Shown here piece by piece: positions 35,701 to 43,654 of a stretch of DNA of 64,000 bases. How positions within the stretch are numbered: position 1 is the first letter of the stretch; each line of letters begins with the position of its first letter. This DNA is from Neolewinella antarctica. GTDB lineage: Bacteria > Bacteroidota > Bacteroidia > Chitinophagales > Saprospiraceae. The stretch is from positions 36,365-100,364 of the forward strand of contig NZ_JAATJH010000011.1 of the NCBI RefSeq assembly GCF_011927835.1. The letters run 5' to 3'. The notes beneath the pieces were generated by a model. That model did not search any database, was not told where the DNA came from, and saw only the letters and a program-made list of their open reading frames with translations. Position numbers and translations under genes: made by a program.

Positions 35701-36400
35701 GCCAGCCGGCGTCGGTGAGGACGTTGAAGTGGAGGGCTTGGTAGGCGGTCTCGTCCCAGCGGTATGCGGGCGGGTCGGTGACTGCTTGCAGTAAGTCGGC
35801 TAGTAACGGAACTTCGGCCTTGGCTTGGCCACCGCGCAGGTCTTTTAGGGCGGCTTTCAGATCGAGGCCACGCAGGGCGAAGAGCTGGAACGGGTCACCG
35901 TCAATGTCGGCGGCGATGACGAAAAGCAGGGCGGCCTGGTGCTTGCAGGGCGTGGCGTAATCGGGGCAACTACAGGCCAGATTGAGGTCGCGGAAATTGC
36001 GGGGGAAGATGTCCAGGCCGTGTTCCCGTAAGTTATTCAGTAAGCTTTCCGGCAATTCTCCGGCCAGGAGTTGGGCGAGCAGGGCGGCGTTGCCGGTGAT
36101 CTCACCAAGTATGGTTTCGGCCTGCTTTTTCGTCCACGGCCGCCAGTTCATCGCGATGCGATAGGGCTTGGACATACTGCCCTGGATTTCGGCGGTTAGT
36201 TCCCCCGCGCCGGCGCTGTCGATGTTGAGGACGAGTCCCTTGTTAGCGTAGGTTTTTCCGCGAGCCAGTCGGCCGGTGTTATCGGCGCGTTGGAGGGCTT
36301 CGAGGAACTGGGCTCCCCACCAGGTGGTGCCGTATTTGCGGCGGTAGGCGCCGGCTCGGGCGGCGGGGGCTGGGTTGTATTGGGTTTGCCAGTTGGGCAT
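32798..36400 (-). CDS. SNF2-family DEAD/DEAH helicase with SWIM zinc finger
   Basis: 1200 residues. An N-terminal SWIM zinc finger (Cys143, Cys145, Cys152, His154 in CSCPDYATPCKH) is followed by a long helical region. The SNF2 ATPase occupies about 740-1190: Walker A DDMGLGKT (about 763), DEAQ, SGTPVEN, and the second RecA lobe with LLSIKAAGTGLNLTAANHV and ATDRAYRIGQ. This matches the bacterial SWIM-SNF2 group, close to the HepA/RapA and SWI/SNF-like translocases. It moves on double-stranded DNA using ATP; a specific role is unknown. It stands alone, divergent from the permease gene, without methylase, nuclease or DISARM genes beside it. The ATG at 36400 is well placed. Confidence 0.92.
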   Translation of the reverse strand: MPNWQTQYNPAPAARAGAYRRKYGTTWWGAQFLEALQRADNTGRLARGKTYANKGLVLNIDSAGAGELTAEIQGSMSKPYRIAMNWRPWTKKQAETILGEITGNAALLAQLLAGELPESLLNNLREHGLDIFPRNFRDLNLACSCPDYATPCKHQAALLFVIAADIDGDPFQLFALRGLDLKAALKDLRGGQAKAEVPLLADLLQAVTDPPAYRWDETAYQALHFNVLTDAGWRALAGLPDNPSFDGDGNLTKFLDTLYGKTTRIAEKLYASGRATYAAADLVPPGGKLEVHLDQNLAFDFLASFDGEDEELLRIDGRPMFVDWLQRLESQERHHLDAEARTMLLFFQLARRIAETRAYVPEIFDGGDGDYLLRYVPATNDERARELLERTYALASPTLLYYYSAAEETLEFLPKEAPRALLSLMIGLLVQTAVQNALLSSDAPARKLFLLQNPQQFTLVGTTGFPAAIQRWLSELHLSERAFQPVFRIEEDKDDLLIDILIQDRASRQSTGLADASRSWVPSKFDEWQRSEAGQGANSVEVLTLLGKLTRHFPDLERYLSGGGEKALRYSVPEFTPVLMAALPALEALGLTVMLPTALRKLLRPSLALRADSQGDKDVSELSGIISLDNILQFNWQAALGENDLTEAEFRKLLDSTEGLVKLKEGYAFVDPAEIAKLLDQLEAGPPELKQHERLEAVFTEEYDGEPVRLSPRLRKQINKLREGTITLVPAGINATLRPYQKVGFDWLYSNSQLGFGSIIADDMGLGKTLQVIALLEKYREEGALDKKKALVVVPTSLLGNWRREIERFAPALRAHIYHGSTREIPETSSYDVLLTTYGVLRSEEKTFAGSGWQIMVIDEAQAIKNPSAKQTKAIKKVKAPIKIAMSGTPVENKLLDYWSLLDYTLPKFLGSKTYFKKTYARPIQGERDQVVADRFRRLTEPFVLRRLKSDKSIISDLPDKIVQTETCTLTPEQTAVYQSILDENMRRVEESEGIGRQGLILKLITALKQCCNHPVQFLKAGRPTFAASGKSLLLRERLESILDAGDKVLIFTQYRKMGDLLAEMIEDEFGIKAPFLHGGTSIKQREEMVDRFQNDPACPIFLLSIKAAGTGLNLTAANHVVHYDLWWNPAVENQATDRAYRIGQERTVFVHRLVTENTFEDKIDELISSKRDLADLSVGSGGSFLGRMSDGDLRALVKL

Positions 36401-36412
36401 TTTTGGTTTTTG

Positions 36413-36488
36413 GGCTAGGGTCTTTGGTCTAGGGTCTGTGGTCTGTGGTCTGTGGTACTACAGACTATAGACCATAGACTACAAACCC
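36413..36488. repeat. GGTCTGTGG tandem array with complementary half
   Basis: Three GGTCTGT-type units in direct succession (36433-36456) face ACAGACTATAGACCATAGAC (36460-36479), forming a long hairpin in the divergent gap between the SNF2 and permease genes. It is the fourth array of this family within 12 kb. In a divergent promoter region it cannot act as a simple terminator. Confidence 0.75.
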
Positions 36489-36580
36489 TTTCTCTGCAAA
36501 GTAAAGGCTTGGGAGTGATGGAAACATAATTTTAAGATTTTGCCCCGAACGCAGAACCCTTAGTCAACGCTTTACTAAGC

Positions 36581-38674
36581 ATGGCTGACCAAAACCCTGA
36601 CGAAAACCAAACTCCACAATCTTTAGAACGCTCCCTGGGGCTGCCCGCCGCCCTTGCTATTGGGGTTGGGACAATGGTCGGCGCGGGCGTTTTTGTTTTT
36701 CCGGGGTTGGCCGGTGGGGCCGCGGGCGCGGGTGCCAGCATTAGTTTCGTGATCGCTGGGTGCATTGCTATGTTGGTGGCGCTGTGTACGGCGGAGTTGG
36801 CAACGGCGATGCCGAGTAGTGGTGGGGGGTATTTTTTCGTTTCGCGGGTGATGGGGCCGCGTTTGGGTACGCTCGTCGGGTTGGGGCAGGGGTTTGGGTT
36901 GATCTTCGCTACGGCGTTTTACCTGACGGGGTTGGCTAAGTATCTACTAGAATTTCTGGCTGAATTCAACATTGATATGGGCGAGCCGGTCGCGCTGATC
37001 GGTGTGGGCTTTGCTATTTTGATGCTGGCGCTCAATTTATTCGGGACGGAGAAAGTGGGGCAGGCACAGAATTACATTGTAGCCGGGTTACTGGTCATCC
37101 TGCTCACGCTGTTCGGCTACGGCGTACTGAGCGTATTTGGCGTTGTGGGGGAGAGCAACTTACCGGAAGCGTTCGTTCCCGAAGGCTGGGGGCCGGTGTT
37201 TTCGACGACTGCGTTGGTGTTTACTTCTTTTCTCGGCTTCGTCCAGATCGCCACGGTGGCCGGGGAGGTGAAGGCACCGCACAAGACTTTGCCCCGGGCG
37301 CTGATCGGGAGCGTGTTGATCGCCACGTTCATTTACGTGCTGGTGCTGTTCGTGACGACCAGCCTTTTTCCGGCCGAAGAATTAGCCGAGATGGGCGAGA
37401 CGGCAACGGTGGAAGTGGCGCGGTCGCTGGTGGGAAGATTTGGCGCAATAGCCATATTATTTGCCGGTTTACTGGCGACTTTGTCTTCCGCCAATGCGTC
37501 CATCATGAGTGCGTCCCGGACGGTTTATGCGCTCGGTAAGGACAAGCTCCTGTCGGAAAGAGTCGGTCAGTTGCACCCGAAGTACGGGACGCCGCACATC
37601 GGCCTGGCCGTCGTCGGACTACCGATCATCGCCTGCATGTTTCTGGGCCGGATCGAGGTGCTGGCCGAGGTAGCTAGTTTACTTCACTTGATTTTGTACG
37701 GACTGATCTGCGTGACGCTCATCCTCTGCCGCAGACGGAAACCGCTGTGGTTCGCACCTACCTATCGGATTCCTGGCTACCCAGTCGTACCGATCATCGG
37801 GGCGATCGCCTGTTTCGCACTGATCGGCTGGATGGAATGGCTGTCGATGGCCATTGGCGGTGGGGTGATCGTACTTTCCCTGATCTACTTTTATGCGTTC
37901 GACCGGGGCAAAAAAGTCTCCGCTCCTTCCCCCACCCACATTGCACCCGCGCTCCGTCGCCCTTATATTTTGCTCCCCATTAACGTGGACCCGGAGATCG
38001 ACGATCTACCGCAGCTCGACTTCATCGACAACTTCGGCCGCCTCGAACTACTGGCCCTGGGCTACTACAAAATCCCCGAACAAACCACCACCGACCAGGC
38101 GCGGGAAGAATACGGTGAGGCGGTGAAAAAACAACTTGAGACCGATTTAGAGTCCCTGCCCGTAGCCGGCAAAGCCATCAAGTCCGAAACGGCTTTCACC
38201 AGTGATCTGCCCGCGTTGATGGGGCGCTACCTGGAAGAAGAAAACTGTCAGGCCATCCTGTTCCACCACCGCGCTACCCGCATCGAGCGCCTGGTGCTAC
38301 CGGTGAGCGAACCAGAGGAATTTGGTATACGCATGGTAACCGTACTGCGTGAACTCGTGCAGGGTCGCCAACTTCCCGTGCTGGTGTTGCTGCTCGACGA
38401 AGGGGAAGATGAATGGTCGGAAACCTTTGAGGAAGACGCCCGGGGGCTGATGAACCGCGCCGGCGTCCGGGCCGGAGAGTTTACCGTGACCCACGCCGAC
38501 ACGAACGACCTCACCGACGCGCTCGCCAACCACACGGAGGCCAACGACTTTATTCTGCTCCGCGAAACCGAGCGCGATAATCGCCAAAAGAACATGAAAC
38601 GCGTGCTCAATGACACCGAAACCGCCGTGTTGCTGGTGTTGGAAAAGCGGGAGACGGACGCCGATGAGCGGTAG
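36581..38674 (+). CDS. APC-superfamily amino-acid permease with C-terminal soluble domain
   Basis: 697 residues. Residues 20-440 carry 12 membrane segments of the amino acid/polyamine permease fold, starting with the signature LPAALAIGVGTMVGAGVFVFPGL and including TFLGFVQIATVAGEVKAPHKTLPRA and LATLSSANASIMSASR. The last ~240 residues are cytoplasmic with two alpha-beta segments (YILLPINVDPEIDDL; LPVLVLLLDEGEDEW, NDFILLRET) resembling a universal-stress-like or nucleotide-sensing domain. Substrate not predictable. Such permease-stress fusions exist in archaea and bacteria, where the soluble domain is thought to regulate transport. Its stop is three bases from the convergent SnoaL-like gene stop. 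Confidence 0.88.
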   Translation: MADQNPDENQTPQSLERSLGLPAALAIGVGTMVGAGVFVFPGLAGGAAGAGASISFVIAGCIAMLVALCTAELATAMPSSGGGYFFVSRVMGPRLGTLVGLGQGFGLIFATAFYLTGLAKYLLEFLAEFNIDMGEPVALIGVGFAILMLALNLFGTEKVGQAQNYIVAGLLVILLTLFGYGVLSVFGVVGESNLPEAFVPEGWGPVFSTTALVFTSFLGFVQIATVAGEVKAPHKTLPRALIGSVLIATFIYVLVLFVTTSLFPAEELAEMGETATVEVARSLVGRFGAIAILFAGLLATLSSANASIMSASRTVYALGKDKLLSERVGQLHPKYGTPHIGLAVVGLPIIACMFLGRIEVLAEVASLLHLILYGLICVTLILCRRRKPLWFAPTYRIPGYPVVPIIGAIACFALIGWMEWLSMAIGGGVIVLSLIYFYAFDRGKKVSAPSPTHIAPALRRPYILLPINVDPEIDDLPQLDFIDNFGRLELLALGYYKIPEQTTTDQAREEYGEAVKKQLETDLESLPVAGKAIKSETAFTSDLPALMGRYLEEENCQAILFHHRATRIERLVLPVSEPEEFGIRMVTVLRELVQGRQLPVLVLLLDEGEDEWSETFEEDARGLMNRAGVRAGEFTVTHADTNDLTDALANHTEANDFILLRETERDNRQKNMKRVLNDTETAVLLVLEKRETDADER

Positions 38675-38677
38675 CGA

Positions 38678-39043
38678 TCACCCCATCGCGTAGATAAAGC
38701 GTTCACTCTGAATTTTGCCGTTGCGAACGTGGTAGACGCAGATCTCCTGCTCAAGACCGCTGCGGGTGCCGTCCTTTCTCGTCACGTCGATTCCCATCCC
38801 GAGCGCAATGAATTCTCCGTAAATGACGGGGTCGCTCACCTCCATTTGGTGAACCTCGGTGAAGCCTGTGTCGTAAGCGGCGCTTTTAGCGAGAAGGGCA
38901 TCGAGGCCTTTGGTATCTCCGTCCGGCACGCCGGGCATTTCGTGAGAAGTGGCTTCTTTAGCAAATAGCTCTTTGTAGGCTTGCTCGCTCTTACCTTCCC
39001 GGGTAAGCGTTACGAGGCGGTCGGCAACTTGTTGAATCGTCAT
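38678..39043 (-). CDS. SnoaL-like (NTF2 fold) small protein
   Basis: 121 residues from the ATG at 39043 (MTIQQVADRLV); the frame extends nine residues further to an ATG at 39070, which is less likely. Pattern of the SnoaL/NTF2-like fold: helical N-terminus (GKSEQAYKELFAKEATSHEMPG), then strands VHQMEVSDPVIYGEFIALGMGIDVT, EQEICVYHVRNGKIQSERFIY. Members are small ligand-binding or isomerase proteins; no active-site residues can be assigned. Cytoplasmic; its 3' end nearly meets the permease gene. Confidence 0.8.
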   Translation of the reverse strand: MTIQQVADRLVTLTREGKSEQAYKELFAKEATSHEMPGVPDGDTKGLDALLAKSAAYDTGFTEVHQMEVSDPVIYGEFIALGMGIDVTRKDGTRSGLEQEICVYHVRNGKIQSERFIYAMG

Positions 39044-39201
39044 GATGGATGGATTTACGTATGTGTGCAAACAAATATAAGCATTTATCCTAGTACCAAC
39101 AAAATGTTTTTATTGGTTTATTTACAAACTTTCTCTTGTTAGCGTATTCATCCGCCCGTTGCGTTCCGTGAATGATACCTTTACAGTTCATTTTCTGTCC
39201 T

Positions 39202-40428
39202 ATGGCCCTCTCCCCCCAACTCCACCAATTCTGGACCGCCGCCCGCGTCACCATCCAGGCCCGCGAACTAGTTAAGATTACCCTCGCCAAGCCCGCCCGA
39301 AAGTCTACCGACAAGCCCAAGAATCTCTACGCGCGTTTGGTGGAGATCAAGGGGCAAACCGTTCTCCAGATCAACCACCGCTACCACGACCGGGAGGAGG
39401 TGAAAAACTACGATATTACCGAAGGGCTGGGCATCCTACGGACCAAGCTTGGCTTTGAGTATTTGAGTGGTGATCTGTTTACGGTCCACGATCACGTGAG
39501 CGTCGTGGTGAGCCGGAAGGGGAACGCGCGGATTCGGTCGCAGAATAACCTTTTGGGCGGGCCAACGGATGCAGCGGCGTCATCCAGTGACGAGCCCGCG
39601 CTGGTGGCCAAACCGATCGTGCAACCGCACGACCGCGCGAAGCACCGGGACATCACGGCCGATAAACCTTACTTACGGAGCCTCGGCATTACGAACAAGG
39701 AAGGCGTCGTCCTCCCCGCCGGCAAACGGAAGTTTAAGCAGATCAATAAATTCGTCGAGATTATCGACAACCTCGTGAAGGAGCATCCGCTGAAGGCCGG
39801 CGCGCACGTTGTCGACATGGGTTCCGGTTCCGGGTATTTGACCTTTGCGCTGTACGATCATTTGGTTAACACCCTTAAATCAAATGTCCGGGTCACGGGC
39901 GTGGAGTTGCGGCCGAAATTGGTGGATAAATGCCGGGAGATTGCCGAGGAAAATAAGTTTACGGATTTGCGTTTCGTGGAAGGTTACATCGATACTTACA
40001 AACCCGCGAGTATTGAAATGCTCATCGCCCTCCACGCCTGCGACACGGCTACGGACGACGCACTTTATCAGGGATTACTGAAACAGGCGGAGATTATGGT
40101 GGTAGCCCCGTGCTGCCAGAAACAGGTGCGGCGGGATATGGACGTGCCGGCCGATTTGAAGCCTTTACTCAACAATGGAATTTTACTGGAACGCCAGGCG
40201 GCGATGCTGACCGACGGGTTGCGGGCGCTGATTCTGGAGACGCAAGGGTATAAGACTAAATTATTTGAATTCATTCCGTTGGAGCATACGGCCAAGAACG
40301 TGATGATTACGGCCATCAGGGTCCCGACTAAGTCGGGACGGGAGCAGACGGAGAGTAAAATAGCCAAGCTGAAAGAGACCTTCGGTGTGACCAAACACCG
40401 ATTAACGGATCTAATAGCTCAGCGGTAA
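39202..40428 (+). CDS. SAM-dependent methyltransferase (Methyltransf_32 type)
   Basis: 408 residues. I use the ATG at 39202 (MALSPQLHQFW), ten codons inside the longest frame. The SAM-binding motif is HVVDMGSGSGYLTFAL, followed by RVTGVELRPKLVDKC (acidic end of strand 2), MLIALHACDTATDDAL and VVAPCCQKQVRRDM. The HACDTATD and PCC pair is typical of the GSTCD-related Methyltransf_32 family, whose substrates are mostly unknown (RNA suspected). The N-terminal ~170 residues form an extra domain. Near the 3' end, VPTKSGRE is encoded by a copy of the GTCCCGACTAAGTCGGGAC palindrome (40321-40339), a probable repeat insertion near the C-terminus. Confidence 0.85.
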   Translation: MALSPQLHQFWTAARVTIQARELVKITLAKPARKSTDKPKNLYARLVEIKGQTVLQINHRYHDREEVKNYDITEGLGILRTKLGFEYLSGDLFTVHDHVSVVVSRKGNARIRSQNNLLGGPTDAAASSSDEPALVAKPIVQPHDRAKHRDITADKPYLRSLGITNKEGVVLPAGKRKFKQINKFVEIIDNLVKEHPLKAGAHVVDMGSGSGYLTFALYDHLVNTLKSNVRVTGVELRPKLVDKCREIAEENKFTDLRFVEGYIDTYKPASIEMLIALHACDTATDDALYQGLLKQAEIMVVAPCCQKQVRRDMDVPADLKPLLNNGILLERQAAMLTDGLRALILETQGYKTKLFEFIPLEHTAKNVMITAIRVPTKSGREQTESKIAKLKETFGVTKHRLTDLIAQR

Positions 40429-40447
40429 GCACGACCAAATTTAAATA

Positions 40448-41032
40448 ATGGATTACCCCTATCTAATACAACGCAGCAAAAAGAAGAGTTACCTCGCTAT
40501 TTTGGCTTGCCTGCTCTTCGTTGGTCTGGGTGTTTTCACGCTGGCGTTGGACACGAATGGCACCGGGTCAGCTATGATAATGACCGTAATCGGCTGGTTG
40601 AATATTATCCTCTTTACCCTAGGGGCCGTCTTTTTTGCTTCCCGCCTCCGTAAAAAACAGCTTCCCCTGGAAATTACCGACGAGGGCATTCGGGACAATA
40701 GCAGTTTCATTACCCCGGGTTTGACCCGCTGGGAAGACATTAAGGGCTTTAGGTTTAAGAAGGCCATCCCGCAGAGCGTGATCCTAATTGACGTACACGA
40801 CCCGGAAGCCTACGTGCAAAAGGTGGACCACCCTACCCTGCGGGCGAATATGCGGCATAACGTAAAAACATTGGGCAGCCCGGCCATCATCAATACCACC
40901 GCGATCGACGTCTCCCCGCGGAAACTATTTGAATTGCTTCAGGAGGAATTGAAATTCCAGCAAACCCTGCGTTCCAGCCCCGGCATCACGCTTCCTGAGT
41001 TACTCCGTCAGCGCGATGAGTTATTTAGGTGA
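40448..41032 (+). CDS. STM3941-like membrane protein, first of two tandem paralogues
   Basis: 194 residues. Starts MDYPYLIQ, then two membrane segments (YLAILACLLFVGLGVFTLAL; MIMTVIGWLNIILFTLGAVFF) and a PH-like cytoplasmic domain (LPLEITDEGIRDNSSFITPGLTRWEDIKGFRF). Resembles the STM3941-family proteins, which have no known function. About 20 bases after the methyltransferase stop and 57 bases before its paralogue at 41090, so the three may be one transcript. Confidence 0.75.
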   Translation: MDYPYLIQRSKKKSYLAILACLLFVGLGVFTLALDTNGTGSAMIMTVIGWLNIILFTLGAVFFASRLRKKQLPLEITDEGIRDNSSFITPGLTRWEDIKGFRFKKAIPQSVILIDVHDPEAYVQKVDHPTLRANMRHNVKTLGSPAIINTTAIDVSPRKLFELLQEELKFQQTLRSSPGITLPELLRQRDELFR

Positions 41033-41089
41033 GGTTGCCGACCTTTCAGGTAGCCAAAACCGCCTTAAGCTTTCACCGTTTATTGAGCC

Positions 41090-41686
41090 ATGGATTACCC
41101 GTATCAGATTCCTTTTAGCAAAACGAAATTTTACGCCTTACTGGCCGCCGCGTTGGGATTCGTAGTGGCGGGTAGTTGGTTTGTCACCGTACCAGATATG
41201 TTTCGGGGGGCGGGAAGTTTGTGGCCCTTCGTCATTATGGCCATTGGCTTAATAACCATTCTCTTCTTTGGCGTTGCCGGCGGTTTTATGCTGAAAATGC
41301 TGCTCTCCGATAAAATGGCCCTGGAAGTAAATGACGAAGGCATTCAGGACCGGACCAGCGCCGTAGCCGTGGGATTGATTCGTTGGGAAGACATTACCGA
41401 CGTGAAACTGCACCAAATAGGTAGTAATCACATGATCCTACTGAACGTACGTAACTCGGATGACTACCTCGATAAGGCGAGTGGCGGACTGGCACGCCGA
41501 GCCATGGCGCAAAATGCGGAGCTACTCGGTACCCCCATTACCGTTAATTGCAGCACGCTCGATCTTCCCGCCCGGGAAGTTTTTGAGTTACTACGGGAGG
41601 AATGGAACTTTCAGCGGGAGCTGCGCGGTGGTGAAGGTGTGTCTCTTCCGGAACTGATTCGTAAGCGGAACGAACTACTAGGATAA
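41090..41686 (+). CDS. STM3941-like membrane protein, second tandem paralogue
   Basis: 198 residues. Same plan as the gene at 40448: N-terminus MDYPYQIPFSK, two membrane segments (FYALLAAALGFVVAGSWFV; FVIMAIGLITILFFGVAGGF), then MALEVNDEGIQDRTSAVAVGLIRWEDITDVKL. Shared positions include MDYPY, DEGI(R/Q)D, RWEDI, and a C-terminal LPELLRQRDEL / LPELIRKRNEL ending, so the two arose by tandem duplication and have diverged moderately. Function unknown. Confidence 0.75.
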   Translation: MDYPYQIPFSKTKFYALLAAALGFVVAGSWFVTVPDMFRGAGSLWPFVIMAIGLITILFFGVAGGFMLKMLLSDKMALEVNDEGIQDRTSAVAVGLIRWEDITDVKLHQIGSNHMILLNVRNSDDYLDKASGGLARRAMAQNAELLGTPITVNCSTLDLPAREVFELLREEWNFQRELRGGEGVSLPELIRKRNELLG

Positions 41687-41714
41687 ATCCAGCTTCTTCC
41701 CCCCACTCTACTTG

Positions 41715-41731
41715 GCACCCGCGACCGCGCC
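41715..41731 (+). repeat. Dispersed 17-bp motif, exact copy
   Basis: GCACCCGCGACCGCGCC between the second STM3941-like gene and nadB, 100 bases before the nadB ATG. It falls in an open extension upstream of nadB that starts with TTG and is not the real N-terminus. Confidence 0.85.
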
Positions 41732-41831
41732 GCATAAGCTGAGTTCGTACGCAAATGGAGAGCCCGAACTATCCACCTCCCGCGAAGTTCTACCAACACC
41801 ACTTACCTTAGGCCCTAAACCAAGCCCGCCC

Positions 41832-43433
41832 ATGCTCAATACCGACGTTCTCATCATCGGCTCCGGAATCGCCGGCCTCTCTACCGGCATCAAGCTCGCC
41901 GTACTCCGCCCAGACCTCAAGATCGATGTCCTCACCAAGGTAAACGAGCGGGAGAGCAATACGAGTTACGCACAGGGTGGCGTGGCGGCCGTCTGGGACC
42001 ACGGCTCCGATACCCACGAAAAGCACATCGCCGACACGCTCGACGCCGGCGCCGGACTGTGCGACGAACACATTGTCCGCATTGTCGTGGAGGAAGGACC
42101 GACGCGGGTCGAAGAGATCATTGAGTGGGGCACCCGCTTCGATCTGGACCAGTTTAAAAAATACGACCTCGGCCGCGAAGGTGGGCACTCCGAAAACCGC
42201 ATCCTGCACTACAAAGACCTAACCGGCTGGGAAATGCAACGCGCCCTGAGCGCAAAGGCGGCCACGCTGGATAACCTCGTCGTCCACGAGCATTTCTTCG
42301 CCCTCGACCTCCTTACCCAACACCACCTCGGCTACATCGTCACCAAACTGACGCCCGACATTGAGTGCTACGGTTGCTACGTTCTCAACCGCAAAACCGG
42401 TGAGATCGACAAAATCCTGGCCAAAAACACCGTCCTCGCCGCCGGCGGTAACGGGCAGATTTACCGCTCGACGACCAACCCCGTCATCGCCACTGGCGAC
42501 GGCATTGCGATGGCTTACCGTGCCAAAGTGCACCTGGAGAATATGGAGTTCGTCCAGTTCCACCCTACCGCGCTTTACAACCCGGTTGGTGATCCGCAGG
42601 CTTTCCTCGTTAGCGAGGCCGTCCGTGGTGAAGGTGCGATCCTGAAGCGCAAGGACGGTTCCGAGTTCATGCACGACTACGACCCGCGCGGCAGCCTCGC
42701 GCCCCGCGACATCGTCGCCCGCGCCATCGACAACGAAATGAAGCTCGCCGGCGTCGAATGCATGTGGCTCGACTGTACGCACATCGACGAAGCACACTTC
42801 ATCAAGCACTTCCCGACCATTCGCGATAAATGCCTGAGCATCGGTATCGACCCGGCGAAGCAGATGATCCCCGTTTGTCCGGCGTGCCACTACATGTGCG
42901 GCGGCGTGAAGGTGGATGAATACGGCAAGTCTTCCGTCCGGCAATTATACGCCTGCGGAGAATGCACCAGCACCGGCTTACACGGCGCTAACCGTCTGGC
43001 GAGTAATAGCCTTTTAGAAGCATTAGTCTTTGGTCACCGCATCGCTCATTCCATCGCCGCAAATATCGACGTGGCGGAAATCGAAGAAAACATTCCGCAC
43101 TGGAACCGGACGGCGACGATGGACCCGAAGGAAATGGTTTTAATTACGCAGTCGACGAAGGAACTGAAGGAAGTTATGTCGAGTTACGTCGGTATCGTGC
43201 GTAATGACAAACGGCTACTTCGGGCGCGTAAGCGGCTGGATTTACTGGGTACGGAGACGGAGGAACTATATAAGGAAAGCTTGGTCAGTACCCAGCTTTG
43301 TGAGCTCCGCAATCTGATCACGCTCGGTCATTTGGTGACCAAAGCGGCTAGTTTGCGGCACGAGAGCCGGGGGCTGCATTACAATACGGATTATCCGGAG
43401 CGGGCGGCTTTTGTGCAGTATTCTATTTTATAA
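41832..43433 (+). CDS. nadB: L-aspartate oxidase
   Basis: 533 residues, normal length. Oxidises L-aspartate to iminoaspartate with FAD, the first step of de novo NAD synthesis; cytoplasmic. The ATG at 41832 gives MLNTDVLIIGSGIAGLSTGI, the FAD-binding GxGxxG at the N-terminus as expected. Further marks: NTSYAQGGVAAVWD, the substrate-domain segment PTALYNP and RGEGAIL, RDIVARAID, and the C-terminal CGECTSTGLHGANRLASNSLLEALVFG typical of NadB and fumarate-reductase flavoproteins. nadA and nadC are not in the window. Confidence 0.94.
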   Translation: MLNTDVLIIGSGIAGLSTGIKLAVLRPDLKIDVLTKVNERESNTSYAQGGVAAVWDHGSDTHEKHIADTLDAGAGLCDEHIVRIVVEEGPTRVEEIIEWGTRFDLDQFKKYDLGREGGHSENRILHYKDLTGWEMQRALSAKAATLDNLVVHEHFFALDLLTQHHLGYIVTKLTPDIECYGCYVLNRKTGEIDKILAKNTVLAAGGNGQIYRSTTNPVIATGDGIAMAYRAKVHLENMEFVQFHPTALYNPVGDPQAFLVSEAVRGEGAILKRKDGSEFMHDYDPRGSLAPRDIVARAIDNEMKLAGVECMWLDCTHIDEAHFIKHFPTIRDKCLSIGIDPAKQMIPVCPACHYMCGGVKVDEYGKSSVRQLYACGECTSTGLHGANRLASNSLLEALVFGHRIAHSIAANIDVAEIEENIPHWNRTATMDPKEMVLITQSTKELKEVMSSYVGIVRNDKRLLRARKRLDLLGTETEELYKESLVSTQLCELRNLITLGHLVTKAASLRHESRGLHYNTDYPERAAFVQYSIL

Positions 43434-43565
43434 GGTACTCAAGTATTAGAAGCTTCTTGGAATGATCAAACTTCGCTCCGACTTACTTTCTTTGCACCAG
43501 CGACCGCGCCACAAATAGTAGCTTAAAGCCAGCATACCTTATCCGGTGACCCTACGCAAATAGGA

Positions 43566-43628
43566 ACCACAAAGGACACGGAGAACACAAAGATTAGCTC
43601 TCTTTGTGTTCCCTGTGTCCTTTGTGGT
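43566..43628. repeat. ACCACAAAGGACAC inverted repeat, 27-bp arms
   Basis: ACCACAAAGGACACGGAGAA... (43566-43592) pairs almost fully with 43602-43628 around a 9-base loop. It sits between the convergent stops of nadB and the secreted protein gene, so it may end transcription in both directions. Similar ACCACAAAGGACAC sequences are common dispersed repeats in other bacteria. A one-mismatch copy of the 17-bp motif lies just upstream (43494-43510). Confidence 0.75.
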
Positions 43629-43654
43629 AGAAAAAAGGTGTTACCTAACGAGAC

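Noticed and set aside
41712..41831. 40-codon extension of nadB
   Set aside because: Begins with TTG, contains the dispersed 17-bp motif, and NadB starts with the FAD motif directly after the ATG at 41832.
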